A stretch of DNA of 64,000 nucleotides, from the NCBI GenBank assembly GCA_045578845.1, contig JAZNLA010000066.1, positions 7,711 through 71,710 on the forward strand. The letters run 5' to 3'. This document shows, piece by piece, positions 8,333 to 15,968 of this stretch. The translations under genes were made by a program, and so were the position numbers. The notes under the pieces were generated by a model. That model saw only the letters and a program-made list of their open reading frames with translations. It made no database searches and had not been told where the DNA came from. Within the stretch, counting starts at the first letter, position 1. Each line of letters starts with the position of its first letter. The DNA is from UMGS172 sp045578845 (GTDB taxonomy: Bacteria > Bacillota > Clostridia > Oscillospirales > Acutalibacteraceae).

Positions 8333-9324
8333 TGGCAAACTTTAAGGTTTTAGGTTCGGGCGGCTGGGGAATAGCACTTGCTTTGGGTGCCTACAAAAAA
8401 GGGCATAACGTAACCCTGTGGTCACCCTTTGAAGACGAGGTTAAAGAACTTTTATCCACCCGCGAAAGCAAACTTTTAAAAGGTGTAAAAATCCCCGAAG
8501 ATATAGAGATTACTACAAAACTTACTTCAAATGAAAAGTGGGATTTTATAATAATCGCCGTTCCGTCATTTGCCGTAAGGGAAACTGCGGCAAGGCTTAA
8601 AACGGTTGATTGCGATATTGTCATAAATGTTGCGAAAGGTTTTGAAAAGGCCACTAAAAGCAGGCTTTCTGAAGTAATAGCAGAAGAACTGCCCGATAAA
8701 AAGGTGGTAGTGCTGTCGGGCCCGTCGCACGCCGAAGAGGTTGCCCGCGGTGTACCAACATCGGTTGTATCGGCGAGCGAAGACGTGAACGCGGCTTTAT
8801 CGGTGCAAGAGGCACTTATTTCAAATAATTTCCGCATTTATACCAACAGTGACGTTGTCGGCGTTGAGGTCGGCGGTGCACTTAAAAACGTTATTGCCGT
8901 AGCGTCGGGTATAGAAAACGGATTGAATTTGGGTGATAACACAAGGGCGGCACTTATGACAAGAGGTCTTGCCGAAATAGCAAGACTCGGTGTGAAATTA
9001 GGTGCCGACACTAAAACCTTTATGGGCCTTTCGGGACTCGGTGATTTGATAGTTACCTGTATGTCCGAGCATAGCCGTAACAACCGTTTCGGCAATCTTA
9101 TAGGCAACGGTGTGTCGGTTGCAGAGGCACTGAAAACGGTCGGTACGGTTGAGGGATACTATGCTGTTGAGATTGTAAACGGCATGGCTAAAGAGTACGG
9201 AATTTCAATGCCCATTACCGAAGAGTGCTACAATATATTATATAAAGGTGACGAGCCGTCGCTGGCGTTAAAACGTTTGATGTCCCGCCCCGGCAGAACC
9301 GAAGAAGAAAATAATTGGATGTAA
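8332..9324 (+). CDS. gpsA: NAD(P)-dependent glycerol-3-phosphate dehydrogenase
   Basis: 330-residue cytoplasmic enzyme making sn-glycerol-3-phosphate from dihydroxyacetone phosphate for phospholipids. The N-terminal dinucleotide-binding loop reads GSGGWGIALA. The family segments VLSGPSHAEEV, the catalytic lysine region GGALKNVIAVASG and GLSGLGDLIVTC are intact. The usual first glycine-alanine loop (GAGGWGTALA) is only conservatively changed. It is the last gene of the unit and ends at a strong terminator directly after the stop codon. Confidence 0.97.
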   Translation: MANFKVLGSGGWGIALALGAYKKGHNVTLWSPFEDEVKELLSTRESKLLKGVKIPEDIEITTKLTSNEKWDFIIIAVPSFAVRETAARLKTVDCDIVINVAKGFEKATKSRLSEVIAEELPDKKVVVLSGPSHAEEVARGVPTSVVSASEDVNAALSVQEALISNNFRIYTNSDVVGVEVGGALKNVIAVASGIENGLNLGDNTRAALMTRGLAEIARLGVKLGADTKTFMGLSGLGDLIVTCMSEHSRNNRFGNLIGNGVSVAEALKTVGTVEGYYAVEIVNGMAKEYGISMPITEECYNILYKGDEPSLALKRLMSRPGRTEEENNWM

Positions 9325-9362
9325 AAACAAAATCGCCCGAAAATTCGGGCGATTTTGTTTTT
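9325..9362 (+). terminator. Terminator after gpsA
   Basis: A 15-bp or longer perfect stem with the core TCGCCCGAA/TTCGGGCGA, an A-rich upstream arm and a T-rich tail. The symmetry would also allow minus-strand termination. Confidence 0.93.
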
Positions 9363-9421
9363 AGTATATTTTCATTAAAATTCCTTAAAATAATGACAAA
9401 TGATTTATAAGGAGTAATTTT

Positions 9422-9913
9422 ATGAAATTTGTAAAATTTTCGGCATTTATACTTTCGGTCATTTGTCTGATGATGTGTCTTGCTGCTTGCGGCGGCGGTG
9501 ATACGGTGCCCGAGTCTTCGTCGGCAGGCTCGGTTACAAACAGCACTGCCGAATACAAAGACGGCGAGTACAAAGCCTCGGCACCGTCTTATGACGACAG
9601 TGGGTACAAAGCAACCGCTAAGGTCGTGGTTAAAAACGGAAAGGTTTATTCGGTTGACTGCGACGCCGACTCCAAAGACGGCGGTACCAAAAAAGCACAC
9701 GCCGAAAGCGGTAAGTACGACATGAAAAAGGGCGGTGCACAGTACGGTTGGCATGAAGAAATCGCCTTTTTCGAAAGGTATGTCACCGAAAAAGGTGTTG
9801 ACGCGGTCAGCCTTAAAGGTGACGGCAAAACCGATGTTATTACGGGTTGCACCATAGCCGTTTCGGACTACGTTGACCTTATAAACGAAGCACTTAATAA
9901 GGCTAAGAAATAA
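9422..9913 (+). CDS. FMN-binding domain lipoprotein
   Basis: 163-residue exported lipoprotein. A signal peptide ends in a lipobox, LAAC, with Cys23 as the lipidated residue. A low-complexity linker rich in S, T, D and E follows, then one FMN-binding domain. The motif DVITGCT (138-144) fits the D-x-x-[ST]-G-x-[ST] flavinylation site, so Thr144 is the predicted covalent FMN attachment residue. Related domains occur in RnfG and NqrC and in the extracellular electron-transfer lipoprotein PplA, which has two. The predicted FMN transferase is encoded convergently with zero bases between the stop codons. Likely role: a membrane-anchored extracytoplasmic electron carrier. Confidence 0.88.
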   Translation: MKFVKFSAFILSVICLMMCLAACGGGDTVPESSSAGSVTNSTAEYKDGEYKASAPSYDDSGYKATAKVVVKNGKVYSVDCDADSKDGGTKKAHAESGKYDMKKGGAQYGWHEEIAFFERYVTEKGVDAVSLKGDGKTDVITGCTIAVSDYVDLINEALNKAKK

Positions 9914-10894
9914 TTACTTTAATGCTATTACGGGAGTTTTGCCGTTTTCGGTCACTAAAAGACCGTCGGACAGGGTGAAACTTCCGTCTTTTTTTATAAA
10001 TACCGCTTCGGCACCGTACTGTTTTATAAGGCTAAGTCCTTTTTCTTCGCCTAAAACAAGGCAGGCGGTTGAAAGCCCGTCGGCTATGGCAGAAGAGGAA
10101 CATATAATTGTAACCGAGGTCAATTCGTTTTGGCTTGGATACCCTGTTTTAGGGTCGATTACATGGTGGTAAATGTTGCCGTCATGCTCAAAATACCGTT
10201 CGTATATTCCCGATGTTACAGCGGTTTTGTCGTCTAAGGAAAGCTTAAGCTTTACGGTACCGTTTTCAAAAAACGGTTTTTGAATACCTACGGTAAACTG
10301 CTCGTTTTCGCCAAGTAACATGACATTTCCGCCCAAATTTATAATTGCTTTTTTAATGCCGTTTTCCAAAAGGTATTCCTTGACGCGGTCGGCAATATAT
10401 CCTTTGGCAATTCCGCCGAGGTCGATTTCGGCACCGTTTATAAGTTTCACAGTATTGTCTTTTACCGAACAGTTTTTATAGTTTACAGATTTTAAAGCCG
10501 ACTTTATACTGTCCGCCGACGGGGGCAGTGTGGCATTTTCAACATCCCATAACACCGACAAAGGTAAAACGGTCATGTCAAACGCACCGCCGCTTTTTTC
10601 TGATATATTAAGCCCTATAGTTATAAGTTCTAAAGTGTCGGGTGAAATGTCGGCGGTGCCGTTTAAGTTAAGTTTGCTTACGTCACTGCCCATCACAGTA
10701 CGGCTGAACATCTGCTCATATTTTTCGCAGAGCGAAAAAGCACCGTCTAAAATTTCTTCACTTCCGCCGTAGGCAGTGATGGTAACAACGGTGGTCATCA
10801 GCACCTTGGTCTTTGTATATTTCTTTTCATTTGACCCTTTACAAGAGCAGAGCAACAACAGTGTAACAATTATTAAACAGGTAATTCGTTTCAT
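9914..10894 (-). CDS. apbE: FAD:protein FMN transferase (ApbE family lipoprotein)
   Basis: 326-residue exported ApbE-family enzyme that splits FAD and attaches FMN to a threonine of FMN-binding domains outside the membrane. The N-terminal LLLLCSC lipobox predicts lipid anchoring. Family features include MTTVVTITAYGG, the SGGAFDMTVLPL segment, EIDLGGIAKGYIADR and HHVIDPKTGYPS. The start is ATG with AAAGG about 9 bases upstream. It faces the FMN-binding lipoprotein gene tail to tail. Divergently it is followed by the NusG-II and Gx transporter genes. The partner substrate is inferred from this neighbourhood. Confidence 0.95.
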   Translation of the reverse strand: MKRITCLIIVTLLLLCSCKGSNEKKYTKTKVLMTTVVTITAYGGSEEILDGAFSLCEKYEQMFSRTVMGSDVSKLNLNGTADISPDTLELITIGLNISEKSGGAFDMTVLPLSVLWDVENATLPPSADSIKSALKSVNYKNCSVKDNTVKLINGAEIDLGGIAKGYIADRVKEYLLENGIKKAIINLGGNVMLLGENEQFTVGIQKPFFENGTVKLKLSLDDKTAVTSGIYERYFEHDGNIYHHVIDPKTGYPSQNELTSVTIICSSSAIADGLSTACLVLGEEKGLSLIKQYGAEAVFIKKDGSFTLSDGLLVTENGKTPVIALK

Positions 10895-10939
10895 ATGTCG
10901 GCCTTTCTTTTTCTAAAAAGTACTAACCTTTACAAATAT

Positions 10940-10968
10940 ATTAAACAGTATTGCGGGGTTTAAGTCAA
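10940..10968 (-). promoter_or_regulatory. Promoter for apbE (minus strand)
   Basis: On the minus strand TTGACT (10968-10963), a 17-bp spacer and TTTAAT (10945-10940). It lies back to back with the promoter of the NusG-II gene. Confidence 0.6.
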
Positions 10969-10984
10969 GAAAAAGACTTAAATC

Positions 10985-11013
10985 TTGTAAAACGGCAAAA
11001 ATAGGTGTATAAT
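10985..11013 (+). promoter_or_regulatory. Promoter for NusG-II/Gx transporter pair
   Basis: TTGTAA (10985-10990), a 17-bp spacer and consensus TATAAT (11008-11013), 33 bp upstream of the start codon. Confidence 0.75.
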
Positions 11014-11045
11014 TTCATATATTATCTTAAAGGACGGGCGAAAGT

Positions 11046-11378
11046 ATGATAAAACGGGCAGACATAATTTTAATATCAGCCGTAGTTACAGTAGCGGTGT
11101 TTTGGCTCGTTTTGTCGTTCGTTACCTTAAAATCGGGCAGTAAAGCGGTTGTTTCGGTAGACAACAAACCTTTTGCTGAGTATAAGATGGATACAGACGG
11201 AGAATATGAAATTAAAACCGAATACGGCACAAACACACTGCTTATTGAAAACGGTACGGTGAAAATAGTTTCTGCCGACTGCCCCGACAAATACTGTGTT
11301 AGACATATTAAAATAGAAAGCGACGGTCAAATGATTGTCTGTTTGCCGCACAAACTGACCGTTGAGATTGAGGAATAG
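11046..11378 (+). CDS. NusG domain II (DUF1312-like) exported protein
   Basis: 110-residue protein with one N-terminal membrane anchor (IILISAVVTVAVFWLVLSF) and an extracytoplasmic beta-rich NusG-II-like domain. The domain carries the pair CPDKYCVRH and a later VCLPHKL, so two cysteines and histidines could bind a ligand or form a disulfide. It is unrelated in function to the transcription factor NusG. Such proteins recur beside FMN-lipoprotein, ApbE and Gx-transporter genes in Firmicutes, but no biochemical role is fixed. The Gx transporter gene starts 2 bp after its stop. Confidence 0.8.
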   Translation: MIKRADIILISAVVTVAVFWLVLSFVTLKSGSKAVVSVDNKPFAEYKMDTDGEYEIKTEYGTNTLLIENGTVKIVSADCPDKYCVRHIKIESDGQMIVCLPHKLTVEIEE

Positions 11379-11380
11379 AT

Positions 11381-11887
11381 ATGACTGAAAGAAAAGCGGC
11401 AAGAAACACGGCGTATTTCGGTGTCATGTTGGGATTGGCACTAATCTGCGGATTTATAGAAACTTTGATACCGTTTGATTTCGGAATACCCGGCATTAAA
11501 TTGGGACTTGCCAATGCCGTTGCACTTTATGTGTTTTACAAAAACGGATTTGTGCCGTCGCTTATTGTAAATGTAGCGAGAATATGTTTAGTGGGTATTT
11601 TATTTGGCAACGCACTGAGTTTAGTCTATTCGCTGTCGGGCGGTGTTTTGGCGGTTTTAACCATGTGGTGCGTTTGGAAGTTCAAATGTTTTTCGGTAAT
11701 CGGTGTCAGCGTTGCGGGTGCCGTAATGCACGGCGTGGGGCAACTACTCTGTGCGGCGGTGGTTATCAGTTTTAAAGTTTCACTTGCTTACCTGCCGTTT
11801 CTTATGATTTCGGGTGCTGTTACGGGCACACTTATAGGTATAGCCGTAACCCTCTTATTAAAAAGGGCAGAACAGTTAAAGTTGTAA
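11381..11887 (+). CDS. Gx transporter family (heptaprenyl diphosphate synthase component I-like) membrane protein
   Basis: 168-residue, highly hydrophobic protein with about five transmembrane helices. The pattern GIPGIKLGLANAVALYVFY near residues 43-61 is typical of the Gx transporter/HepS-I family, which resembles the substrate-binding (S) subunit of ECF transporters. In Gram-positive flavin-based electron-transfer loci its relative is annotated as a demethylmenaquinone-synthesis component (DmkB-type). Here no prenyltransferase gene is adjacent, so a flavin or isoprenoid transport role is only a suggestion. GAGG upstream and the overlap-like spacing show cotranscription with the NusG-II gene. 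Confidence 0.8.
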   Translation: MTERKAARNTAYFGVMLGLALICGFIETLIPFDFGIPGIKLGLANAVALYVFYKNGFVPSLIVNVARICLVGILFGNALSLVYSLSGGVLAVLTMWCVWKFKCFSVIGVSVAGAVMHGVGQLLCAAVVISFKVSLAYLPFLMISGAVTGTLIGIAVTLLLKRAEQLKL

Positions 11888-11933
11888 AAAATTCCGCCTT
11901 TAGAAAAATTTTGTAAAAATTGAATATTTTCAC

Positions 11934-11962
11934 TTGACATATAGCATTTGTCGGTATATAAT
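11934..11962 (+). promoter_or_regulatory. Sigma-A promoter for rpoB-rpoC
   Basis: Perfect TTGACA (11934-11939), a 17-bp spacer and perfect TATAAT (11957-11962). Transcription would start near 11969 and give a 5' leader of about 190 bases before rpoB. Confidence 0.9.
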
Positions 11963-11968
11963 TGTATA

Positions 11969-12162
11969 CTGCTTAATCATGGGCTCATAGCCGTTTGTTT
12001 AAGATGAAAGTCGTCGAAAACAAGCAAAATATGTGCCCAAAGATTATTGGAAAAGCAGCATCATATACGGCAGATGCTTTTGTGATTTCAAGGTACCTGC
12101 CGAGGATACTCCGGTGCTATGCGAAATCAAGCGGAAATATTATCAAGGAGTGATTAAAGCCC
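11969..12162 (+). promoter_or_regulatory. Structured rpoB leader resembling a ribosomal L10 leader
   Basis: The leader holds a strong hairpin at 12068-12102. CGGCAG pairs with CTGCCG and the helix continues through TGCTTT with AAGGTA after one A-C mismatch. It is followed at once by GAGGATA. From memory, the arrangement GGCAG..TGC-loop-..ACCTGCCGAGG is the hallmark core of the L10 (rplJ) autoregulatory leader of Firmicutes. Here, however, the next gene is rpoB; no rplJ or rplL lies in between. The AAGGAGTG ribosome binding site for rpoB is near 12145-12152. The element may be an ancestral rplJL leader kept after loss of those genes from this place, or a chance resemblance. Confidence 0.5.
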
Positions 12163-15100
12163 ATGCTTAATACGGTGAAAGTAAAACCCGTAAAGTACGG
12201 AAAGAACGAAAGAATGACCTTCTCGCAAATCGGTGAAGTAATCGACATGCCGAACTTAATCGAAATCCAGAAGGATTCGTATTCGTGGTTTCTTAACGAA
12301 GGCTTGAAGGAAGTTTTCGAGGATATGTCTTCTATTACCGATTATACCGGTAACCTTGTTCTCGATTTCATTGACTATCGTCTTGACGATAAACCTAAAT
12401 ATACCGTTACCGAGTGTAAGGAACGGGATGCAACATATGCTGCACCTTTAAAGGTATTGGCACGTTTGCAGAATGTTGAAACCGGTGAAATAAAAGAAAA
12501 CGAAGTGTTTATGGGCGATTTTCCGCTCATGACAGAATCGGGCACCTTTGTTATCAACGGTGCCGAGCGTGTTGTTGTTTCGCAACTTGTACGTTCACCC
12601 GGTGTATACTATGATTGCGTTATTGATAAGTCGGGCAGAAAACTGTTCAGTTCTACCGTTATTCCTAACCGCGGTGCTTGGCTTGAATATGAAACCGCAC
12701 CCGACGGCTCGCTTTATGTCCGTATAGACAAAAACCGCAAGTTGCCGTTATCTCAACTTGTGCGCGCTTTGGGCGTTCAGTCTAACTTTGAAATAAGCGA
12801 ACTTTTGGGCGAAGACGAGCGTATGACCGCCACCTTTGAAAAGGATACCACTGTTGATACCGACATGGCACTTATCGAGGTATATAAGAAACTGCGTCCC
12901 GGTGAGCCTGCAACAGTTGAAGGTGCACAGAGCCACTTAGAGCAGTTGTTCTTTGATGACCGCCGTTACGATTTGTCGAGGGTCGGCCGTTTCAAATATA
13001 ATAAGAAACTCGCTATTGCCGCCCGTATTGCCGGCAAGGTTTTGTCACGCCCTGTTTGTGATCCTTTAACCGGTGAAATTATTGCCGAAGCAGGCGAAAC
13101 CGTCACCCGCGAAAAGGCTCGCGAAATTCAGAAAAAGGGTGTTAACGAAGTATACCTCGATGTTCTCGAAAATGAGGGTGAACGCAACGAGGTTAAGATA
13201 CTTTCCAACGGCACCGTAGACATTAAAGATTTTATCGACTTCGATTTATCTGAGTTTGATATTAAAGAAAAGGTTTCTTTTGCAGTGCTTAAAGAAATCT
13301 TGGAAAACAATGAAGGCGAAGAGGCTATAAGACAGGCTATTGAAGATAATATCACTGCTCTTTGCCCCAAGCACATTACTATTGACGATATTTATGCATC
13401 TATCAACTATTTCCTCGGACTTCCGCACGGAATAGGCGATGTTGATGATATAGACCATTTGGGCAACCGTCGTATCCGTTGTGTCGGTGAACTTTTGCAG
13501 AACCAGTTCCGCATCGGTTTCTCAAGAATGGAAAGAGTTATTCGTGAAAAGATGACATTACAGGCTCAGGATATGGATGTTATTACTCCGCAAACCTTGG
13601 TTAATATCCGCCCTGTTGTTGCTGCTATAAAAGAGTTCTTCGGCTCGTCACCTTTGTCACAGTTTATGGATCAGACTAACCCCTTATCAGAACTCACTCA
13701 TAAACGCCGTCTTTCGGCTTTAGGTCCCGGCGGTTTGTCGCGTGACCGTGCAGGATTCGAAGTTCGTGACGTTCACTATAGCCACTATGGCCGTATGTGC
13801 CCGATTGAAACACCGGAAGGTCCTAACATTGGACTTATTTCTTACCTTGCAACCTTTGCTAAAATCAATGAATACGGATTTATTGAAGCACCGTTCCGCA
13901 AGGTAGACAAGACCACCGGCAAAGTATTAGATGAAGTTGTTTATATGACCGCCGATGAAGAGGACGAGTATATTGTTGCTCAGGCTAACGAGCCGCTCGA
14001 TGAAAACGGTCATTTTATAAATGACCGTATCAATGCACGTTACCGCGACCAGTTCCTTGAAACCAATGGTGCCGATGTCGATTTCATGGACGTTTCACCT
14101 AAAATGGTTGTTTCGGTAGCAACCGCTATGATACCGTTCCTTGAAAACGATGATACCAACCGTGCACTTATGGGCTCGAACATGCAGAAGCAGGCTGTTC
14201 CGCTTCTTAAAACCGAGAACCCCATTGTAGGTACCGGTATGGAATATAAGGCTGCAGTTGACTCGGGTGTTGTTGTACTCGCCAAACGTGCAGGTACCGT
14301 AGCCTCGGTCAGTGCAGATAAAATTACGGTTAAGGTCAGTGCCTCTGAGATGGACGAGTATGAACTTATTAAGTTTCTTCGTTCAAACCACGGTACCTGT
14401 ATTAACCAAAAGCCTATTGTAAATGTAGGCCAAACCGTTGAAGCAGGCGAAGTTATTGCCGATGGTCCTGCTACAAGCAACGGTGAAGTTTCCTTGGGTA
14501 AAAATGCTCTTATAGGCTTTATGACATGGGAAGGATACAACTATGAAGACGCCGTTCTTATTAACCAAAAGTTAGTAAGAGAGGATATGTATACCTCTAT
14601 TCATATTGAGGAATACGATATTGAAGCCCGCGACACTAAACTTGGTGCTGAGGAAATCACCCGCGATATTCCCAACGTCGGTGACGACGCTTTGAAAGAC
14701 CTCGACGAACGCGGTATTATCCGTATCGGTGCAGAGGTTAGAGCAGGTGACATTCTTGTCGGTAAGGTTACACCTAAGGGCGAAACCGAACTTACTGCCG
14801 AAGAACGCTTATTGCGTGCTATTTTCGGTGAAAAGGCAAGAGAGGTTAAGGATACTTCGCTTAGAGTACCTCACGGTGAATACGGTACTATTGTTGATGT
14901 TAAGGTCTTTGACCGTTCTAACTGTTCTGAACTCAACCCCGGTGTAAACCTTGTTGTCCGTTGCTATATCGCACAGAAACGCAAGATTTCTGTCGGCGAT
15001 AAAATGGCAGGACGTCATGGTAATAAGGGTGTTGTTTCGAGAATACTGCCCAGCGAAGATATGCCGTTCTTACCTGACGGTACTCCGCTTGACATCGTTC

Positions 15101-15951
15101 TTAATCCATTGGGCGTTCCTTCACGTATGAACATCGGTCAGGTGCTTGAAGTTCACTTAGGCTACGCCGCAAAGGCTCTCGGCTGGAAGGTTTGCACCCC
15201 CGTATTTGACGGTGCACATGAGTCGGATATTCGCCAGATGTTCAAAATGGCTGAGGACTACACCAAGAGTGACGAAAACCCCAACCGTTCTACCGCAGGC
15301 ATTGACTTCTCGAACATTCCGTTTGCCGAAGATGCCAAAACACAACTTTTTGATGGCCGTACCGGTGAGCCTTTTGACAACCGCGTAACCGTCGGTTATA
15401 TGTACTACCTTAAACTGCATCACCTCGTTGATGATAAAATTCACGCCCGCTCAACCGGTCCGTACTCAATGGTTACTCAGCAGCCTTTGGGCGGTAAAGC
15501 ACAGTTCGGCGGTCAGCGTTTCGGTGAAATGGAAGTTTGGGCTTTGGAGGCTTACGGTGCTGCATACACCTTGCAGGAAATCTTGACCATTAAGTCGGAC
15601 GATATTGTCGGCCGTGTTAAGACCTATGAGTCTATTGTTAAAGGTCAAAACGTACCTAAGCCGGGTGTTCCAGAATCGTTTAAAGTTCTTATTAAAGAAC
15701 TTCAGTCCTTGGGTCTTGATGTTAAGGTACTTGATGCATTACAAAATGAAATCGACCTTAAACAGACCTTTGACGATGATGACGATTTAGGTTTCTCAAG
15801 GCCCGTTACCGAAGACCCTGAATTTAACGAGCCTACCGTTGCCGACACACTTGACGGCTACACACTTGAAGACGAGAACGGCGACCCCATTATTGACGAA
15901 GTCGATGATGACGATACCGACCTTGTATTCGACGACCAAGATAACGACTGA
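12163..15951 (+). CDS. rpoB: DNA-directed RNA polymerase subunit beta
   Basis: 1262-residue beta subunit. The rifampicin-binding region reads SQFMDQTNPLSELTHKRRLSALGPGG, given here only as a span near residues 500-525. The D, H and S positions that usually mutate to resistance carry the sensitive residues. PIETPEGPNIGLI, GDKMAGRHGNKGVVS and the C-terminal PLGGKAQFGGQRFGEMEVWALEAYG are all intact. The C-terminus ends in an acidic tail of about 60 residues (ENGDPIIDEVDDDDTD region). It is not preceded by rplK-rplA-rplJ-rplL as in most bacteria, but by a dedicated promoter and leader. rpoC follows after 17 bp. Confidence 0.99.
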   Translation: MLNTVKVKPVKYGKNERMTFSQIGEVIDMPNLIEIQKDSYSWFLNEGLKEVFEDMSSITDYTGNLVLDFIDYRLDDKPKYTVTECKERDATYAAPLKVLARLQNVETGEIKENEVFMGDFPLMTESGTFVINGAERVVVSQLVRSPGVYYDCVIDKSGRKLFSSTVIPNRGAWLEYETAPDGSLYVRIDKNRKLPLSQLVRALGVQSNFEISELLGEDERMTATFEKDTTVDTDMALIEVYKKLRPGEPATVEGAQSHLEQLFFDDRRYDLSRVGRFKYNKKLAIAARIAGKVLSRPVCDPLTGEIIAEAGETVTREKAREIQKKGVNEVYLDVLENEGERNEVKILSNGTVDIKDFIDFDLSEFDIKEKVSFAVLKEILENNEGEEAIRQAIEDNITALCPKHITIDDIYASINYFLGLPHGIGDVDDIDHLGNRRIRCVGELLQNQFRIGFSRMERVIREKMTLQAQDMDVITPQTLVNIRPVVAAIKEFFGSSPLSQFMDQTNPLSELTHKRRLSALGPGGLSRDRAGFEVRDVHYSHYGRMCPIETPEGPNIGLISYLATFAKINEYGFIEAPFRKVDKTTGKVLDEVVYMTADEEDEYIVAQANEPLDENGHFINDRINARYRDQFLETNGADVDFMDVSPKMVVSVATAMIPFLENDDTNRALMGSNMQKQAVPLLKTENPIVGTGMEYKAAVDSGVVVLAKRAGTVASVSADKITVKVSASEMDEYELIKFLRSNHGTCINQKPIVNVGQTVEAGEVIADGPATSNGEVSLGKNALIGFMTWEGYNYEDAVLINQKLVREDMYTSIHIEEYDIEARDTKLGAEEITRDIPNVGDDALKDLDERGIIRIGAEVRAGDILVGKVTPKGETELTAEERLLRAIFGEKAREVKDTSLRVPHGEYGTIVDVKVFDRSNCSELNPGVNLVVRCYIAQKRKISVGDKMAGRHGNKGVVSRILPSEDMPFLPDGTPLDIVLNPLGVPSRMNIGQVLEVHLGYAAKALGWKVCTPVFDGAHESDIRQMFKMAEDYTKSDENPNRSTAGIDFSNIPFAEDAKTQLFDGRTGEPFDNRVTVGYMYYLKLHHLVDDKIHARSTGPYSMVTQQPLGGKAQFGGQRFGEMEVWALEAYGAAYTLQEILTIKSDDIVGRVKTYESIVKGQNVPKPGVPESFKVLIKELQSLGLDVKVLDALQNEIDLKQTFDDDDDLGFSRPVTEDPEFNEPTVADTLDGYTLEDENGDPIIDEVDDDDTDLVFDDQDND

Positions 15952-15968
15952 AAAGGAGAGTAAAGCAG

